The translations under genes were made by a program, and so were the position numbers. A stretch of 64,000 bases of DNA from Neoaliturus tenellus (Eukaryota > Arthropoda > Insecta > Hemiptera > Cicadellidae), in assembly GCA_030545055.2 (NCBI GenBank), contig CM061536.1, positions 96,323,396 through 96,387,395 of the forward strand, written 5' to 3'. The notes beneath the pieces were generated by a model, which searched no databases, was not told where the DNA came from, and was given only the letters and a program-made list of their open reading frames with translations. Each line of letters opens with the position of its first letter. The first letter of the stretch is position 1. Below are positions 1-11,787 of the stretch, in pieces.

Positions 1-203
1 AGTCAAAAAGATTGATTTGAGACTAGATATTAATAAAAAAATAAGTTCCAAATAAGAAAGAATTTTATACATCTTTATGCCTTTATGCTAGTACAGTATT
101 CAAAGAGAAAATGTAATTGAAAGAGATGGGTTAAATGCAAGACGAGAAATGATTGGCCAGTACAAGCCAGTCACTTGGCATATGAGAACACAAAGTACCT
201 CAC

Positions 204-457
204 CAACCCCGGTTAACCACTATTGTGTCTTTCATTGACATGGAAGTGTTTGACAGCTGATTGGGGCTGTTGATGAAGCAGTAGGTGGGGTGTGCCATTG
301 GAGATGGAGCTACTTGAATAGCTCCGCAACAAGCTTCGAGCAGAGCATTAGCATATACAACTCTCAAACTAGCTCCTGCACTAGCTAGATCTGGTGCTAG
401 AATTGCTTCTTGCTTCAGTATTAATTGTTCATCTGCCTTCATAAATACAAGGTTGTC
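204..457 (-). CDS. Candidate internal exon of an unidentified host gene
   Basis: On the minus strand a pyrimidine-containing tract ending in TTTAG (acceptor at 458-459) precedes an open stretch of 84 codons plus 2 nt, which ends at a GTGAGG-type donor (GT at 203-202). The peptide is complex and not repeat-like (it begins DNLVFMKADEQLILKQ and later has SMSMKDTIVVNRG). It contains no zinc, kinase or transposase motif that I recognise. The frame stays open across the whole acceptor-donor interval, and the splice signals sit exactly at its borders, which favours a real exon over chance. No partner exons were found in the window. If real, the gene would lie downstream of Su(H) on the same strand. 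It could also be a chance open frame or a domesticated TE piece. Confidence 0.4.
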
Positions 458-542
458 CTAAATGAATAGTGCAGTTTTAAAATTAAATGAAGAGAGAACT
501 TTACAAAGTATTTTGAAAATATTGATTTCATTAAAATACTCA

Positions 543-873
543 TTAAAAATACTGATACATTTCAATGTGTATACCACCGATACCTCTGCAGACATCTAAG
601 TAAATCTCAGTCCATGCGCTGTGTAAGTTTAGCATGTCTCTTGTAGTCAATGATGCTGTCTCATAAATTATTTCCTTTAAATGAGTAAAGTCACTGATTG
701 TCGGAGAGCATACAATGTTTTTCACATAACCATACAGAAAAAAACCACCTGGAGTCAATCCGGGCATCTGGAGGCCATGCTTTTGGATCAGAATAGAAAA
801 TTTGAAGTTGTTGAACAATTAATTTCACCAACAATAAAGAAACCCCTGCTTTGTAAGACAAAGTGACAGCCAT
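543..873 (-). pseudogene. Decayed DDE (mariner/Tc-like) transposase C-terminus
   Basis: The minus-strand translation of 543-818 contains LTPGGFFLYGYVKNIV, then HLKEIIYETA and DVCRGIGGIHIEMY. Many insect DDE-family transposases have this C-terminal pattern: LTP-x-DFFLWGYVKNIVY, a helical block, and a final RATNGAHIEIY-like end. The usual aspartate after LTP is lost (GGFF), the N-terminal part and the other catalytic acids are absent, and no terminal inverted repeats were seen close by. I read it as a dead remnant. A second, more decayed relative lies at 35128-35470. Confidence 0.6.
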
Positions 874-2587
874 ACTTTTCTTCCTTGCATAGTAAAATTA
901 TAGTAGGTATTGTATTTGATAGTGACAGATATAATCTATAAGTTTAGTGGGTTCTCTATGTTTTATAAAGTTACTGAGAGAGATAGAGAGTTTTCATACA
1001 CGTTTTTTTATGATTTACTAAAAATTTTCTTGAAACTATTTGTTCACAGTGTTAGGTTGACTCCAAGCAGTAAATTAAATTTTTGGTTTTAACTAGTGCT
1101 ATGGTATCATGATCACTATAATCAGCTCCTGTTCCCACCAAGCAGCATCAAATTTTCCATTAAAGGTTCTGTAGCAGTAGCTGGAGTTGTAACATAAACC
1201 GCTTCAATTCATCATGGTGCGACGGACTAGTTCTCATCAGTTAGAACTCGGCAGTAGTGGACGGAGCTGGAACTGTTTGCGGAGCTAGCTCCAAAACCAG
1301 AGGCAGAGTGAAGGAAGCCGCTCCACTCCCACAGCTAGTTTGGCAAACTATGCAGCAGTAGTTTACAAGTCTCTAGATATGTCATTGGTAGGGCGACCAA
1401 ACGTCCCGGAAAACCGGGATTGTCCGGTAACAGCTGACTCGGCTGCGCCTCGTTTTGAAAACCCAATTGATTGCACACCAAGAAGAGCCACTTTTGCTCC
1501 TAGTGATGAAAAGTACTATTTTATTACAGTAAAATCTCAGCAAGACAATTCTCAAGGAGTCATACAAAACATTATCAAGGTGATTGTCTAATAGAGTGTT
1601 TGTGTTATCAAGGTAATTTTACTGATAATTCATCTGATCAAGGTGACATGTTTTTCGAAACTTCCTCTATAGCAAGCGCAATTTCAATAAAACCTCACTG
1701 GCAAGAGTTCGTAGAAAATTAACATACTCAACCATAAAAAAAACACACAAAAAACAATACTTTATTATCATGAAAAAATATGTTCTTAAACTCAACTGTT
1801 AACGATATATAGGTTTACGTTTTTCAGACATGTTTTCTGTGATCTCTGTTCACTGCCACTACGTACGGCAATTGAACTGATATGTACATTTAACAAAGCA
1901 CTTAAATAGAAGCTTTGCCAAACATGACGTAATAACTTAAGTTTTGACAGCACACACATAACCGATTGATAAAAAATAGTTTCCGGAAGGAAGTCCAGGG
2001 AGAAAGTTCCTAGACGAGCATAAAGATGTTGATCACTTCAAGATATGTGTCCAAACTGTGGGAAATATACATGAGAAAGGTAATTCATGTGTTAAAGGTC
2101 CCACAACGAGATACTCTGCACTACTGAGGTTAGGTTCGTGCTACGAAGTTCAAATTACAGAAAGATTCGAGCCACCGAGGGTGAATTTGTGCTGTAGAAA
2201 TTTATACATTTTGAAATACATGTTAAATAGTTTGATTGTGCAATAATTTCAATTGGCAAAATACGTGCAATCAAGGTATTTATATGAAGAGAATTCATCC
2301 TATAGAGGTGGGTATTATTAACATTGATGGTTAAGGGTAATTTACGGACACTCTACTGTATTATCATATACTCTAATATAAGTAAGGAATATTTGTATGT
2401 GTGCACACGGATCTCAAACGTTTTTCATCAAACTTTGCAAATAACTTAGTTCTGGGATAAAAATAATATTGAGTGAAGCAAACAATCTTATCTTGAAAAG
2501 AAAAAATCTATTTTCACTTTACATTACTTTAGCAATACATAGGAGGTTTATTGAGCGAATGCTTGCCTCCAAGTATTTATTTATAAC
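874..2587. other. Intergenic DNA without recognised genes
   Basis: Only short unsupported open frames occur. The 1340-1591 plus frame has no splice context or family signature. A segment around 2400-2465 (GCACACGGATCTCAAA and the following sequence) recurs in reverse orientation near 17618-17690, so it is a dispersed repeat. I saw nothing else. Confidence 0.5.
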
Positions 2588-2589
2588 TA

Positions 2590-3103
2590 CAGTAGACTCC
2601 CTCTTAACCGGCCACCTCGGGACCAGGCCGAGGCCGGATAATGAATTGGCCGGTTAAACTGATGTTCATTTAAGAACGCCAACCTACAATTTTATATGGC
2701 CTATAAATATAATTATCACTTGTAAAACAACTTTAAATACATTACTGTATATGATTTATAGCTAACATCCGACACCCATGAAATCCATAACAAACCTAAA
2801 CTAATAATAAATCATTTCTTTATTGAGGTCTACTGGATAATGGGTCCAAAAGCATTGACTTCCGGTGGCATTCACTTCCATCCAGGACAGTACATTTTAA
2901 TTGGTTTGAGAACGTCAATACGAAATAACGTTGAATTGAATGATACAGTAGATAAGAAAACTACGCTTCCGGCGAAACACATCCGGTTAAAGCGATGTTG
3001 AGATAAAACATGACCGGTTAAAAAGATGATATTTTTTGTGTCAGGGTAGGCCGGTTAAAGCGGAGACCGTTTAAAAGTTGGCCGGTTAAGAGGGAGTCTA
3101 CTG
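2590..3103. mobile_element. Non-autonomous pogo/Tigger-like MITE
   Basis: The segment starts CAGTAGACTCCCTCTTAACC and ends with the near-perfect inverse GGTTAAGAGGGAGTCTACTG. It is flanked on both sides by TA (2588-2589 and 3104-3105). TA duplication and a CAGT-start TIR with a CCGG-rich core are usual for pogo/Tigger elements of the Tc1/mariner superfamily. Internal copies of the GGCCGGTTAA motif recur near both ends. At 514 bp with no transposase frame, it must be moved in trans. Confidence 0.8.
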
Positions 3104-3105
3104 TA

Positions 3106-5526
3106 TTGGAATTTATTATTATTTAAATGATATAAATTAAAGAAACCTTACATAAAATCAAGTAATTTACAAATATAATAATCATTTTGGCTATCATAGA
3201 ATTCACTAAATAATCTTGGATGAACCCTTTGAAGACGTAATTATCGATTGTAATAGAGTGCATAAGTTAAATGCTACATAGTCTATGCAGCAATAAAAGT
3301 TTGCTACCGAAAAAAAACCTGAATATTAGGCCCCCTGTCTCTTGAGGCGCGAGGCAATCTGCCCCCACTGCCCCCCCCCCTCTTGGTGGCCCTGATTTTG
3401 ATCCTAGGAATCACCACACACATTTTCGGAAGAGTTTCCGAACACCCTATATAATATTTTAAAACAAAAATGGAGTTGTTAATCATTGAACGAATAAAAT
3501 ATATGCCAGTTGAAGTTAAATTTAATGAATTATTGGTATAAAAATACATTAAAGTGAGCGCGGATTCATTGGGATGATAAAACCAAGTAGGAATCAAACA
3601 TAAAAAATGTGAAATGCACTCTACCGTGTCAATGAAGGTCTGGGTAAATAAAAATACTGTGAATATAAATTGACAAATTTTATTATTGGCATTGTAAAAT
3701 ATGTCTTTTAAAGTGGTCATAGATTGAAAAGAGATATACAAAAATATAATAACTGACAATAATATAGCTTTGGCAATAAAATAATAAAACAAGAGAAATC
3801 ACAAACTTGGAGGCAAAGGAATCCAGTTGTTCCTTTCATAAAAAAATAAAGCATGCTCACATAAATGAGAAGGATTCTGTAAAATTATATATATTAAATG
3901 TTTTGCAGTAATATAATTAACTTTATCATGAGCAAACAATATAAAATAACAACTAATTAGCACTTTATTTATTTACAATTTGTTGTAAAGCCCTAAAGGT
4001 TAAAATTTTGAGAGAAAGACTCGATAATTTTAACTAGCAAAATTATTTACATTGTGAAGGTGTAAATTATCCCTAATCCTATAATATTTAACACAAGATA
4101 TGTTTGGTGTAAGTTCATTAAAACATAATTACTTTTTATGGAATAAGATGAGAGGATTGAACAATTAGTTACTAAAAATATCCACAATGCAATAACTTAA
4201 TGTTGTTTTGAAGGTTTTTCAAATATAAGAGTTCATTTCATGTGTGACAATATAAAATTTCAGATTAAAATTACTTAATTTCAAATTAGTTGTACTATGT
4301 ACATAAAATCAAATGTACATAGAAGGCTATACATAGTTTGCTATGTAAATTAATAGGGTAAGTTAAGTGTCCCGTATAAGGGTACGTTGGTTATTTACTA
4401 GGGATTATAAACGTTGGAAATATAAGAAATTAACATTGGTATCTATCTGTAGACATTTTTTCGGGTCCCGGTTATTTCACAGATTGGATAATGTGGGTCC
4501 TCAGTTGAATTGTTTGTTTTTTAAAGTATTTCAAATATTAAAATTATTAAAATTTAGAAACTTCTGGATTATTTGTCTTTGACAAAAAATTGTTATAAAT
4601 ATTGTTACGAAATAAAAAATATAAATAAAACACCACAAACATTGAAAACTTATGTACAATTAATTTACAACTATATGATACGCTTTACACTTTTACTAAT
4701 ATCTAATGTCTGCAGGAATATTATAAGTTTAATGCTATTTACATTGATAATACTTAACTAAATTTAATTTTAGACCACGATAATATTTGTGCTGTTTACA
4801 CTGTTAATTAATTATTTACAGTATTAAGAAATGTCCTTTCTGGCCTATCTGTGATCGCTCGTCTTAAAAATAAATTCATACCTTTTTTTAACTAATATAC
4901 ATTTGTAAATGCTTTTAAATCACAAACAATTATTGTAAATCTTAACTTAGAGAAAACCACATTAAACTTATTAATTATAAGTCATAAATGTCAAGAATTA
5001 TAAATGTTATTGAGGTCTTTTAACAGAGTTCCATTGCTAACACCCTAAATACCGAGTTCCATTTTACCGTAATGCAGTGGTAGTAAGATCTGCAACATTT
5101 ACGAAAGTTGTCAGTGCCTAAGTTTGAAATAGGTCGAGTTTGTAGGGATTCAATATCTCTAGTATCTGTCACATTTTAAAGGGTCTACAGCATTGGATAG
5201 TGGTTTATTTTAACAAGAAATTATTTTATACCATTTTAAAACTACTTCATTAATTTATGCTTAACTAACAACCTTTATTTCAACAAAAAGTTATATCTTC
5301 AGTAATGATAAATTAAAATATTGCACGTTCACCAAGTGACAACCAGGGCATTTTTCTTCATTTTCGTCAATTGATTGTGATATTATCATATGAATTATCT
5401 GAGGTGAATTCTTAAACATCTCTAAATACTCTGAGAGGCGGCAAATCTCATTAATACACTAACAAACGAAATTAATGAATTTACCTAAAATATCATGATC
5501 AGTCTGCTTCAAAATGCTCATCAAAA
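3106..5526. other. AT-rich intergenic DNA
   Basis: There is no supported gene here. The 3304-3792 minus frame translates to hydrophobic, low-complexity sequence of AT-rich type, with no initiation or splice context and a homopolymer C run at 3370-3380. I saw no bounded repeat. Confidence 0.45.
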
Positions 5527-5534
5527 GAGAAACT

Positions 5535-6907
5535 TAGTGATGTAAAACGCCCTGGCGTTTAAATCTCAGGGCAAATGCCCTGGGCATTTGCCCAAATAAC
5601 CGCCCAAAATCCATAAGTGCCGGGCGTTTATCCAGTTAAAGGCTAATAAACCTGATTAATGGAAATTAAATTGAACACTACTCTTCTAGTCAACTTTTTT
5701 AACCTCTACATTAGATATTTACATAATAGCCTATATTTAAAAAAAATAATTACTTGTATAATTTTAATTATATTGGTAGGAAGTCAGTACTAGAGAGTCA
5801 ACACTTTTCTTTTGTCAACAAGAGGAAATAATTTAGACTGAAAATAACTTCATAGGTTTATTTTTATTTAAAAAATCTGGCTAATGTAATAGAATTAATT
5901 TACATTTGTTTATTACACTCAATGAATCAGTCTTAACTTAACGGTTGTAAGGTTGTAATTTGGTTCCGGTTGGGTTTGTGGCAAATTGCTTAGAATGCAA
6001 AGCCCTTTAAAATGATGTATCATATGATGTAGGCCAATGCAGTTACCCACAAGACTTTCTTTAGAGACGTCCCTAGTGGAGGTCGGCAGGAAAACTGCAA
6101 TAGGCTACGTCATATGGTACATCATTTTAAAGTACATTGCATTCTGAGCAATTTGCCACAAACCCGACCTCAAAAGGTAGAGTGGATTGGGAGTTATTGC
6201 ATTTTTTTTATTTTCAGCAATATGATTTTAATACAAAGTTTGATCACCTGCTATTTTTTACTCGGTCATTCTTTTGAGATCGGGTTTGCGGCTTGTTCTC
6301 CAGTCTCAAAGACCGTAATTTGATGTACATATTGACATATGCTTACATTTAAGATTTTCTTCTTACTCCTTGTGGACCGTCCCCCCTTCGAGATCCAAGG
6401 ACACTAAGTACTTTTGGAAGTAGTCTTAGTCACTCAAAATCAATATGCAACGTTTTAGTTTTGTTACTTAAATACTTTTAAAAATATTAAATCGTCTCCA
6501 GACTTTTTTTCGACCCTGTATATTAATAAAAATAATTTTATAGGTGCCTTTTTATGTTAGGAAATTTACATAGTGGTTAAAAGCACTTGTTTTACTAACA
6601 AAACCTTAATACTTAACTTTAAATTTAATTAATTAGTCATTATAAATTTATCTTATGCACATATTTATGAATTACAGAATAGAAACCTACTTAATCAGTA
6701 AATAAGATTTTATATAACAATTTAGAAAAATATTTATTTAAAATACCACACTGAAAATATTACATGTTTTATTGTATTGCGCCTTAAACTGAACTTTTTA
6801 TAAACGCCCAGTTTTTGGGCGCTTAAAATCGCTTTGGGCAAATGCCCGGGCAAATGCCCATTTATAAACGACCCGCCCACTGGGCATTTGCCCGGCCCAC
6901 ATCACTA
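5535..6907. mobile_element. Non-autonomous hAT-like element with 8-bp TSD
   Basis: The ends are TAGTGATGTAAAACGCCC on the left and GGGCAAATGCCC-rich sequence closing with ACATCACTA on the right, inverted to each other. The flanking 8 bp, GAGAAACT, is identical at 5527-5534 and 6908-6915. An 8-bp duplication with a (C/T)AGTG-start TIR fits hAT. Subterminal blocks repeat the palindrome GGGCAAATGCCC several times (5570-5600 and 6830-6900). No transposase frame is present. An inner hairpin at about 5963-6172 may be a nested insertion. Confidence 0.8.
5963..6172. repeat. Hairpin repeat nested in the hAT-like element
   Basis: About 80-bp arms face each other: GGGTTTGTGGCAAATTGC on the left and GCAATTTGCCACAAACCC on the right, also TTTAAAATGATGTA on the left against TACATCATTTTAAA on the right. 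A short loop lies around 6050-6090. It is probably a separate foldback MITE; no clear target duplication was resolved. Confidence 0.55.
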
Positions 6908-6915
6908 GAGAAACT

Positions 6916-7813
6916 AAATTAAATTTTTTAAAATTAATCCATATTTTATACCATTATTTTAACTGTTGTTCAAAAGTACTTTCTACAAGACCTATGGAGT
7001 ACAAGAATTAAAGTGCTATAATATTTAACTAAACCTATGATAATATGAATACTTGTTTTCAACCACACATTTCCTTGCTGAACTTCCATATTGAAACCAT
7101 TAAACTTATCAAGAGATAGACATCACTGAGCATAAAACAACCAACACATAATAGATCTCATCAAAGAGCATAATTACAATAAAACAATCAAAGAAAACGG
7201 TCGGATTCATAATGAACATGTTTTTAACGAATTTCCCATAGGGAATAAGCTATTACCGTAGGTCTCACTCATGGCAAAACCTAAGCTCCGGACCATTTTA
7301 CTTTTTTTAATAATGAATGTGATGCTTTGAGTAGCTTTGTTACTGACTAATATCTTTGACCCAAGGTTCACAATAATTTATATTGGCCAGAATCATAATT
7401 TATAATTATGAGTAAGATTAAGCGTAGATGGTTAAAAAAAACCTAGAATTTGTCACCTACCAGGGTAAGTAAACCTATATTCAACACCTACATTATCCTA
7501 TATTTTACACGAATAGGATGATTTCATAGTTTGTGTATTTTGATAAAAAATTTAAAATATATGTTTTACTGTGATTATTTTAAATCACAATTGGTTTTAT
7601 CATAAAAACAACTTAGTTGGAAATGTTATTAAATATAGAACTGACAGTATAAAATTCAAACTCAACAATTTTCAATTGCAGTAATTTTTTTTGGTAAACC
7701 CAGTTTGTTAGAAAATATTCTATGAGAAAATGTGCAACTTGAAATCAAGTACATCTACCGACTGCTTCTACCTCGTAGTCCCTAGGTTTACTCGTCCTCT
7801 AGGCCTAAGTGTC
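6916..7813. other. 3' flank of Su(H), no feature resolved
   Basis: This AT-rich stretch lies downstream of the Su(H) stop codon on the minus strand and should contain its 3' UTR. I could not place a convincing polyadenylation signal or any other gene. Confidence 0.4.
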
Positions 7814-8090
7814 CTATATCCCCTGCGGCTGGTTCCATGGCATGTCCGTGATGGCGGGCAGTCGGTCCGCGTGCGAGTGGTTGGTGCCCGCGCGCATGAT
7901 GTCGTCCGCAGGCGGGCAGTGCGAGCGTGGCCCCGGTTCCGGCGTGTAGGTGAACGTGAGCCCCGTTGCGTAGATGATTCCGTCGTTGCGCACCAGAGAG
8001 ACCGGCACCTGCGTCGGCTGCCGCACCCACAGCCACTCCCCGCGGAACGATGATATGTCGGGGACAACGCATAACATGCTCTCTTGACAC
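7814..8090 (-). CDS. Su(H): Su(H)/RBPJ last coding exon
   Basis: This exon completes the CSL protein. The minus-strand acceptor is ...TTTAG at 8092-8091, and the first base finishes the Arg codon split by the intron (AG|G). The reading continues CQESMLCVVPDIS, then FRGEWLWVRQPTQVPVS, LVRNDGIIYATGLTFTY and TPEPGPRSHCP. This is the highly conserved C-terminal (Rel-like/IPT) domain of CSL that contacts Notch RAM-ankyrin and co-factors. It ends with a short, poorly conserved tail and a TAG stop at 7816-7814. The exon gives 91 whole codons plus the shared one. Plus-strand and other-frame open frames across 7730-8167 are shadows created by its higher GC content. Confidence 0.95.
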
Positions 8091-9209
8091 CTAAACATCG
8101 AAGTCGTGTGAATAAAATGTTTTAATAACATGTATGTTAAGAGTCCAAGCCCCATATGATCTTGCAAGAATTACTATTTTTATGCGGGCTTTTGGTTATT
8201 CTGTCCAGAGTCAAATTCCCTGGAGGGAGGTTGAGAGAGCTCTTACTGTAGCGTGGATTTACAAAATATTCTCAATTTACCTGACAGTTAATCAATATTT
8301 TCAATTGAATTCAATTAAAACTTATTTATTTATTCGTACACACAAATATACAAGAATGGCCTCAAATAGTACATTTGATTTTTTTACTAGGCAAAAAACT
8401 CTTAATAGCGCCTCACTGGGTTGTGCAAATTATGATGGTGCAGGTTGGAGTTATTTATTGAAATTAAGCTCTTTCAGGGAATATAGGCCTAAAGCTTTGT
8501 TTATAAGAACTGTTTTTATAAAACATTTGAGCACTTTGCTAAATTCAGATTGACTGAGAGGGGATTTAATATCTTCTGAGACGGGTACCATTATTTCTAA
8601 AAAAGATGAAGTGTAAGGATAAAAGTATGGTAATTCAAAAGTGTGAAAGTATGAAAGCCTTTGAGATCACTGTAACGAAAGGGCTCATGTTTGGATAAAA
8701 AAATTGTAAAATTATTTATTATTATTATCCTCAGTTTCAATTTATATTCTTGTAATTTATATTCTTGTTTCTTATTCAAATTCTTATTGTTTCAAGCATT
8801 TAGTGAAAAAAATTAACTTATACTACTGTTTTAGGATCCTCAGCTGAGATATATTTTGGATACGCCTACCATAATTCACACAATAATTCGTTAAGTCATT
8901 ATGTATCAAATAAGTCATACTGTGGATATCTAAAATTTTAAAACCAAATTCAAGGTAAAATTGTATGAAAAATCATTTTAAAATTAAAAAAAAAACCTTG
9001 TAATTTTGCATTTAAAACCTTTACGAATAATTTACAAATAAGATTCAGGCACAAAATTCTGCCAGATGTCTTGTGTTATCAGTTAAGAAACTAAGCTGTT
9101 TCAGTTTTCAAACACATTACACATTTTCTATTTGTAGAGCCATAGTTCACTTCCAATGAGCAACATGAGTTGTTGGACATTTTAGGTGAACTAAAAATAA
9201 TTATATTAA

Positions 9210-10400
9210 CCCTTTGGCTGCCAAGCCCTTTTGCTGTCTTCTATGCGACAACTGCCAGCTGAGTTCACCAGTGTGTAACCTTCAATTGTCAGCTCTATTA
9301 GCCATATGACATCCCGGAATTGCCAGGGCCAAAACATGTGATTTTACAATGTTTTTCTTTAAAAATCATAACTTTTTTCATAATACAGTTAGAACCTTAT
9401 ACTTTTTTTTTTGTTTTGAAGGTAAATATATGCTCTAAATACCGATATAAAATTACATGAATACAAGTGCATATTTTCAGTAAAAAACTAAAAATAAATA
9501 TAAATTTTTATATAAAAAAGTTTATATTGTATTTTCAAACCATAAACATTTGTAAAAATTACATTTTATTCAAAAACTAACATGATAATTGGATTTAGCA
9601 TGTTTTCTTGACATAGTGCACCAATTTTCATCAACTTTTGGGAATAAATAGTATATAAAAAAATATATATAAGAAAATGTAGTTATATAGCAAAAATATA
9701 TTTTGAATTACACTCTAAAATAATTATCAAATCAATATTTTATTAAAAATTAATTGTAAATATTATTGCAAATATTTTATTTATATATTTTTACAGAAAT
9801 ATAATAGACAGTAAGTAAAAATAAAAATTCATCAAACAAACATAATATGAAAAAAGTATTTTACGGTAGGCCTACTTACAAATTTCAGAAACTCTTGAGG
9901 GAGGCTAGTTTTAAATCTTGATAAAAATGAATTCACAAAGATAAAATATGAAATAAATTAAAAAGTTTCTTGAATACAGTAACTACTATTTACATACATG
10001 TACATCATTTGGTTTCTTCTTTCTGTTAAAACCTGCAGTCTGGGAGCGGCAGACGGCCGGCGTGGTGTCCAATGCCTGTATAACCTCAACAATCATGGTG
10101 TTATACGTAATTGAATCGCTTGTTTTTCTTTTAACAAAGCATATTTATCAAACACTGCAACTCTTTAGCTTTAATTTGAGTTGAAGTATAAACGTTTACT
10201 GCTAAATTTGCGTCCGCTACAAAGTATTTGCGAAATGCCGATTAGATCGGCAGCGGGCATTTCTCGCGCAGACGATAGGCGCCGATGTCGTCGGCGGCTG
10301 GCATTTCTCGCGGCGATAAGCGATGCCGATTACATCGGCAGCTGGCATTTCTCGCGATGTAATAAAATGCCGATCTAGTCGGCTCTTGGCACCCAAAGGG
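9210..10400. mobile_element. Non-autonomous piggyBac-like element in the Su(H) intron
   Basis: TTAA occurs immediately outside both ends (9206-9209 and 10401-10404). The termini are CCCTTTGGCTGCCAAG and CTTGGCACCCAAAGGG, inverted to each other. A TTAA duplication with CCC-start ends is the piggyBac signature. The interior is very AT-rich and has no transposase frame. The right end carries four spaced palindromes of the form GCCGATnnn(A/G)TCGGC, at about 10237, 10281, 10325 and 10369. Three of them are followed by GGCATTTCTCGCG or a close variant. Confidence 0.75.
10230..10390. repeat. Palindromic subterminal repeat array
   Basis: This is a roughly 44-bp-period array in which each unit has a 6+6 bp palindrome with a 3-bp spacer (GCCGATTAGATCGGC and variants), followed in three of four units by a GGCATTTCTCGCG-type block. 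It is strikingly GC-rich against the AT-rich body of the element. It may be a transposase-binding array. Confidence 0.7.
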
Positions 10401-10612
10401 TTAAAATTTATTACTCAGCTAATAATAGAACAATAGTACAATAGCTAAGTAATGCTAACAAGAAGAATGTGGGAGTCCTGAAACTAAAATTATATTTCAA
10501 TGTAGATGTTTTATCTCTTCTTCTATTCTCTAAAATTTAATCTAGACTCCAAACACATTTAACTCAGAACTTGAAATAATACTAGGACCTGTTTCCAAGC
10601 CAACTCACTAAC

Positions 10613-11787
10613 CTGTACATAGTTTCCGCTTCCACGTCGCCGAACCACACTTGGAGATTGGGTGTGAAGTTCTCCCCTGAGAGTTCAAGCATTGCGACGT
10701 CACCGCCTCCATTGAGGTGTAGACTGTGAACCACTGGCACCGGAGTGACTGGCGTCCGCACCGGGCCCATACCCTCGTAGAATTGGTACTCGGCCTTATC
10801 AGTGCTGATAATGGTCCAGCAGGCTCCATCGTTGATCATCTCTTTGTTGGGTTCCTTGGGGCAAGGCGTTGCCTGGAACTGGATGATCCTCTCCTGCGAC
10901 AAACACAAATACATCCGCTCCGTGTCCTTCATGTAGAAGGCGCACTTGTGCAGTTGCGATACCGGGTCGTCCGCTTCTAACAACGCCATCTGTTTGTCCA
11001 CCTTCCGGATGATCAGTCTTGGCAAAGCCATTCCGGTGACACTACAAACTAGCTTGACTGTACTGCCGTAGTGGACGTATCCATCCCGCACACTAAACTC
11101 CTCACTTTCACTCTCATCATCGTCGAGCAAATGAATAGTAAAAGCGCCCCACTGGGTCGAACTCGCGTGAAAATTTCCGTTTTCAACGTGGAGATACCGC
11201 GTGCTAACGGTTTGTGAACGGAGTCTGTTAAATAGAGCAACTTTAGTTCCGCTGGCGATACACAAATCTGCGTTTTTCAATGATTGCTTTTTCTTTGAAG
11301 GTTTTGAAATGACTTTAATACGTTTACTGTGGAACACGCCTATGTCGTGACCACTGCCATAAAACATTTTTACAGAGAGCATAAAATGTTTCCTCTTATC
11401 GGAATCAGAGATGTAAAGAGTTTTTGCGGCACAATACTGTTTACCATTGTTCAAATCTAACTGTTGCATGTCCTGATCGGAATTACCGATTCCAATGAAC
11501 GCGCACAGCTGAGCTGCCTGGTCAGACTCTCCGGCTCGGAGTAACTTCTCTTGCCGTAGTCGCCAACCTTCGCCGTACAGATAAATACACGGAGGAGGAC
11601 AGAAAAATCTCTTTTCATTTCCATAAGACTTCTGCGCAACTTTGGCATGCAGGATGACGATGACCATGTCACTCCTTTCCCGGAGGTATTTCTCCATGGC
11701 TTCTCTTGTGAGCCGCTGGTCTTCGTTCCGATAGTAACGGTCGACCGGAGACAAGAGGCTAACGGCCATTCCGTACTGATGAGGCAT
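10613..11787 (-). CDS. Su(H): Su(H)/RBPJ main coding exon
   Basis: This exon encodes residues 1-391 of Suppressor of Hairless, the CSL transcription factor that binds target enhancers and switches between repression and Notch-ICD activation in the nucleus. Visible in order: LTREAMEKYL (about 26-35), then AKVAQKSYGNEKRFFCPPPC (about 48-67, the N-terminal DNA-contact region); CAFIGIGNSDQDMQQLDL; TAKTLYISDSDKRKHFML-type sequence; SKRIKVISKPSKKKQSLKNA; CIASGTKVALFNRLRSQT; and the beta-trefoil core through CLSQERIIQFQATPCPKEP. It ends at VEAETMYR with a split Arg codon and a GTTAGT donor. The ATG at 11787 has an in-frame TAG four codons upstream and gives an MAVSLLSP-type N-terminus resembling the MSLLPGPY stretch before the same domain in fly Su(H). 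The long glutamine-rich fly N-terminus is absent. A CAG just upstream could be an acceptor for a 5' UTR exon. With the last exon the protein is about 483 aa. Confidence 0.96.

Larger units (their letters stand above)
8091..10612 (-). other. Su(H): Su(H) intron
   Basis: The intron runs from a GTTAGT donor (10612-10607, minus strand) to the TTTAG acceptor at 8092-8091, 2522 bp and phase 2. A piggyBac-like element fills 9210-10400. The remainder (8095-9205) is AT-rich, with only unsupported small frames. Confidence 0.85.

Noticed and set aside
3304..3792. 162-aa minus-strand frame that looks membrane-like
   Set aside because: F/I/Y-rich composition follows from AT-rich DNA; no splice or start context, no recognisable family.
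5535..6907. CRISPR-like array from repeated GGGCAAATGCCC
   Set aside because: The genome is eukaryotic, spacing is irregular, and the repeats sit inside hAT-like terminal regions.
7730..8053. 107-aa plus-strand frame and two further minus frames
   Set aside because: Shadows of the last Su(H) exon.
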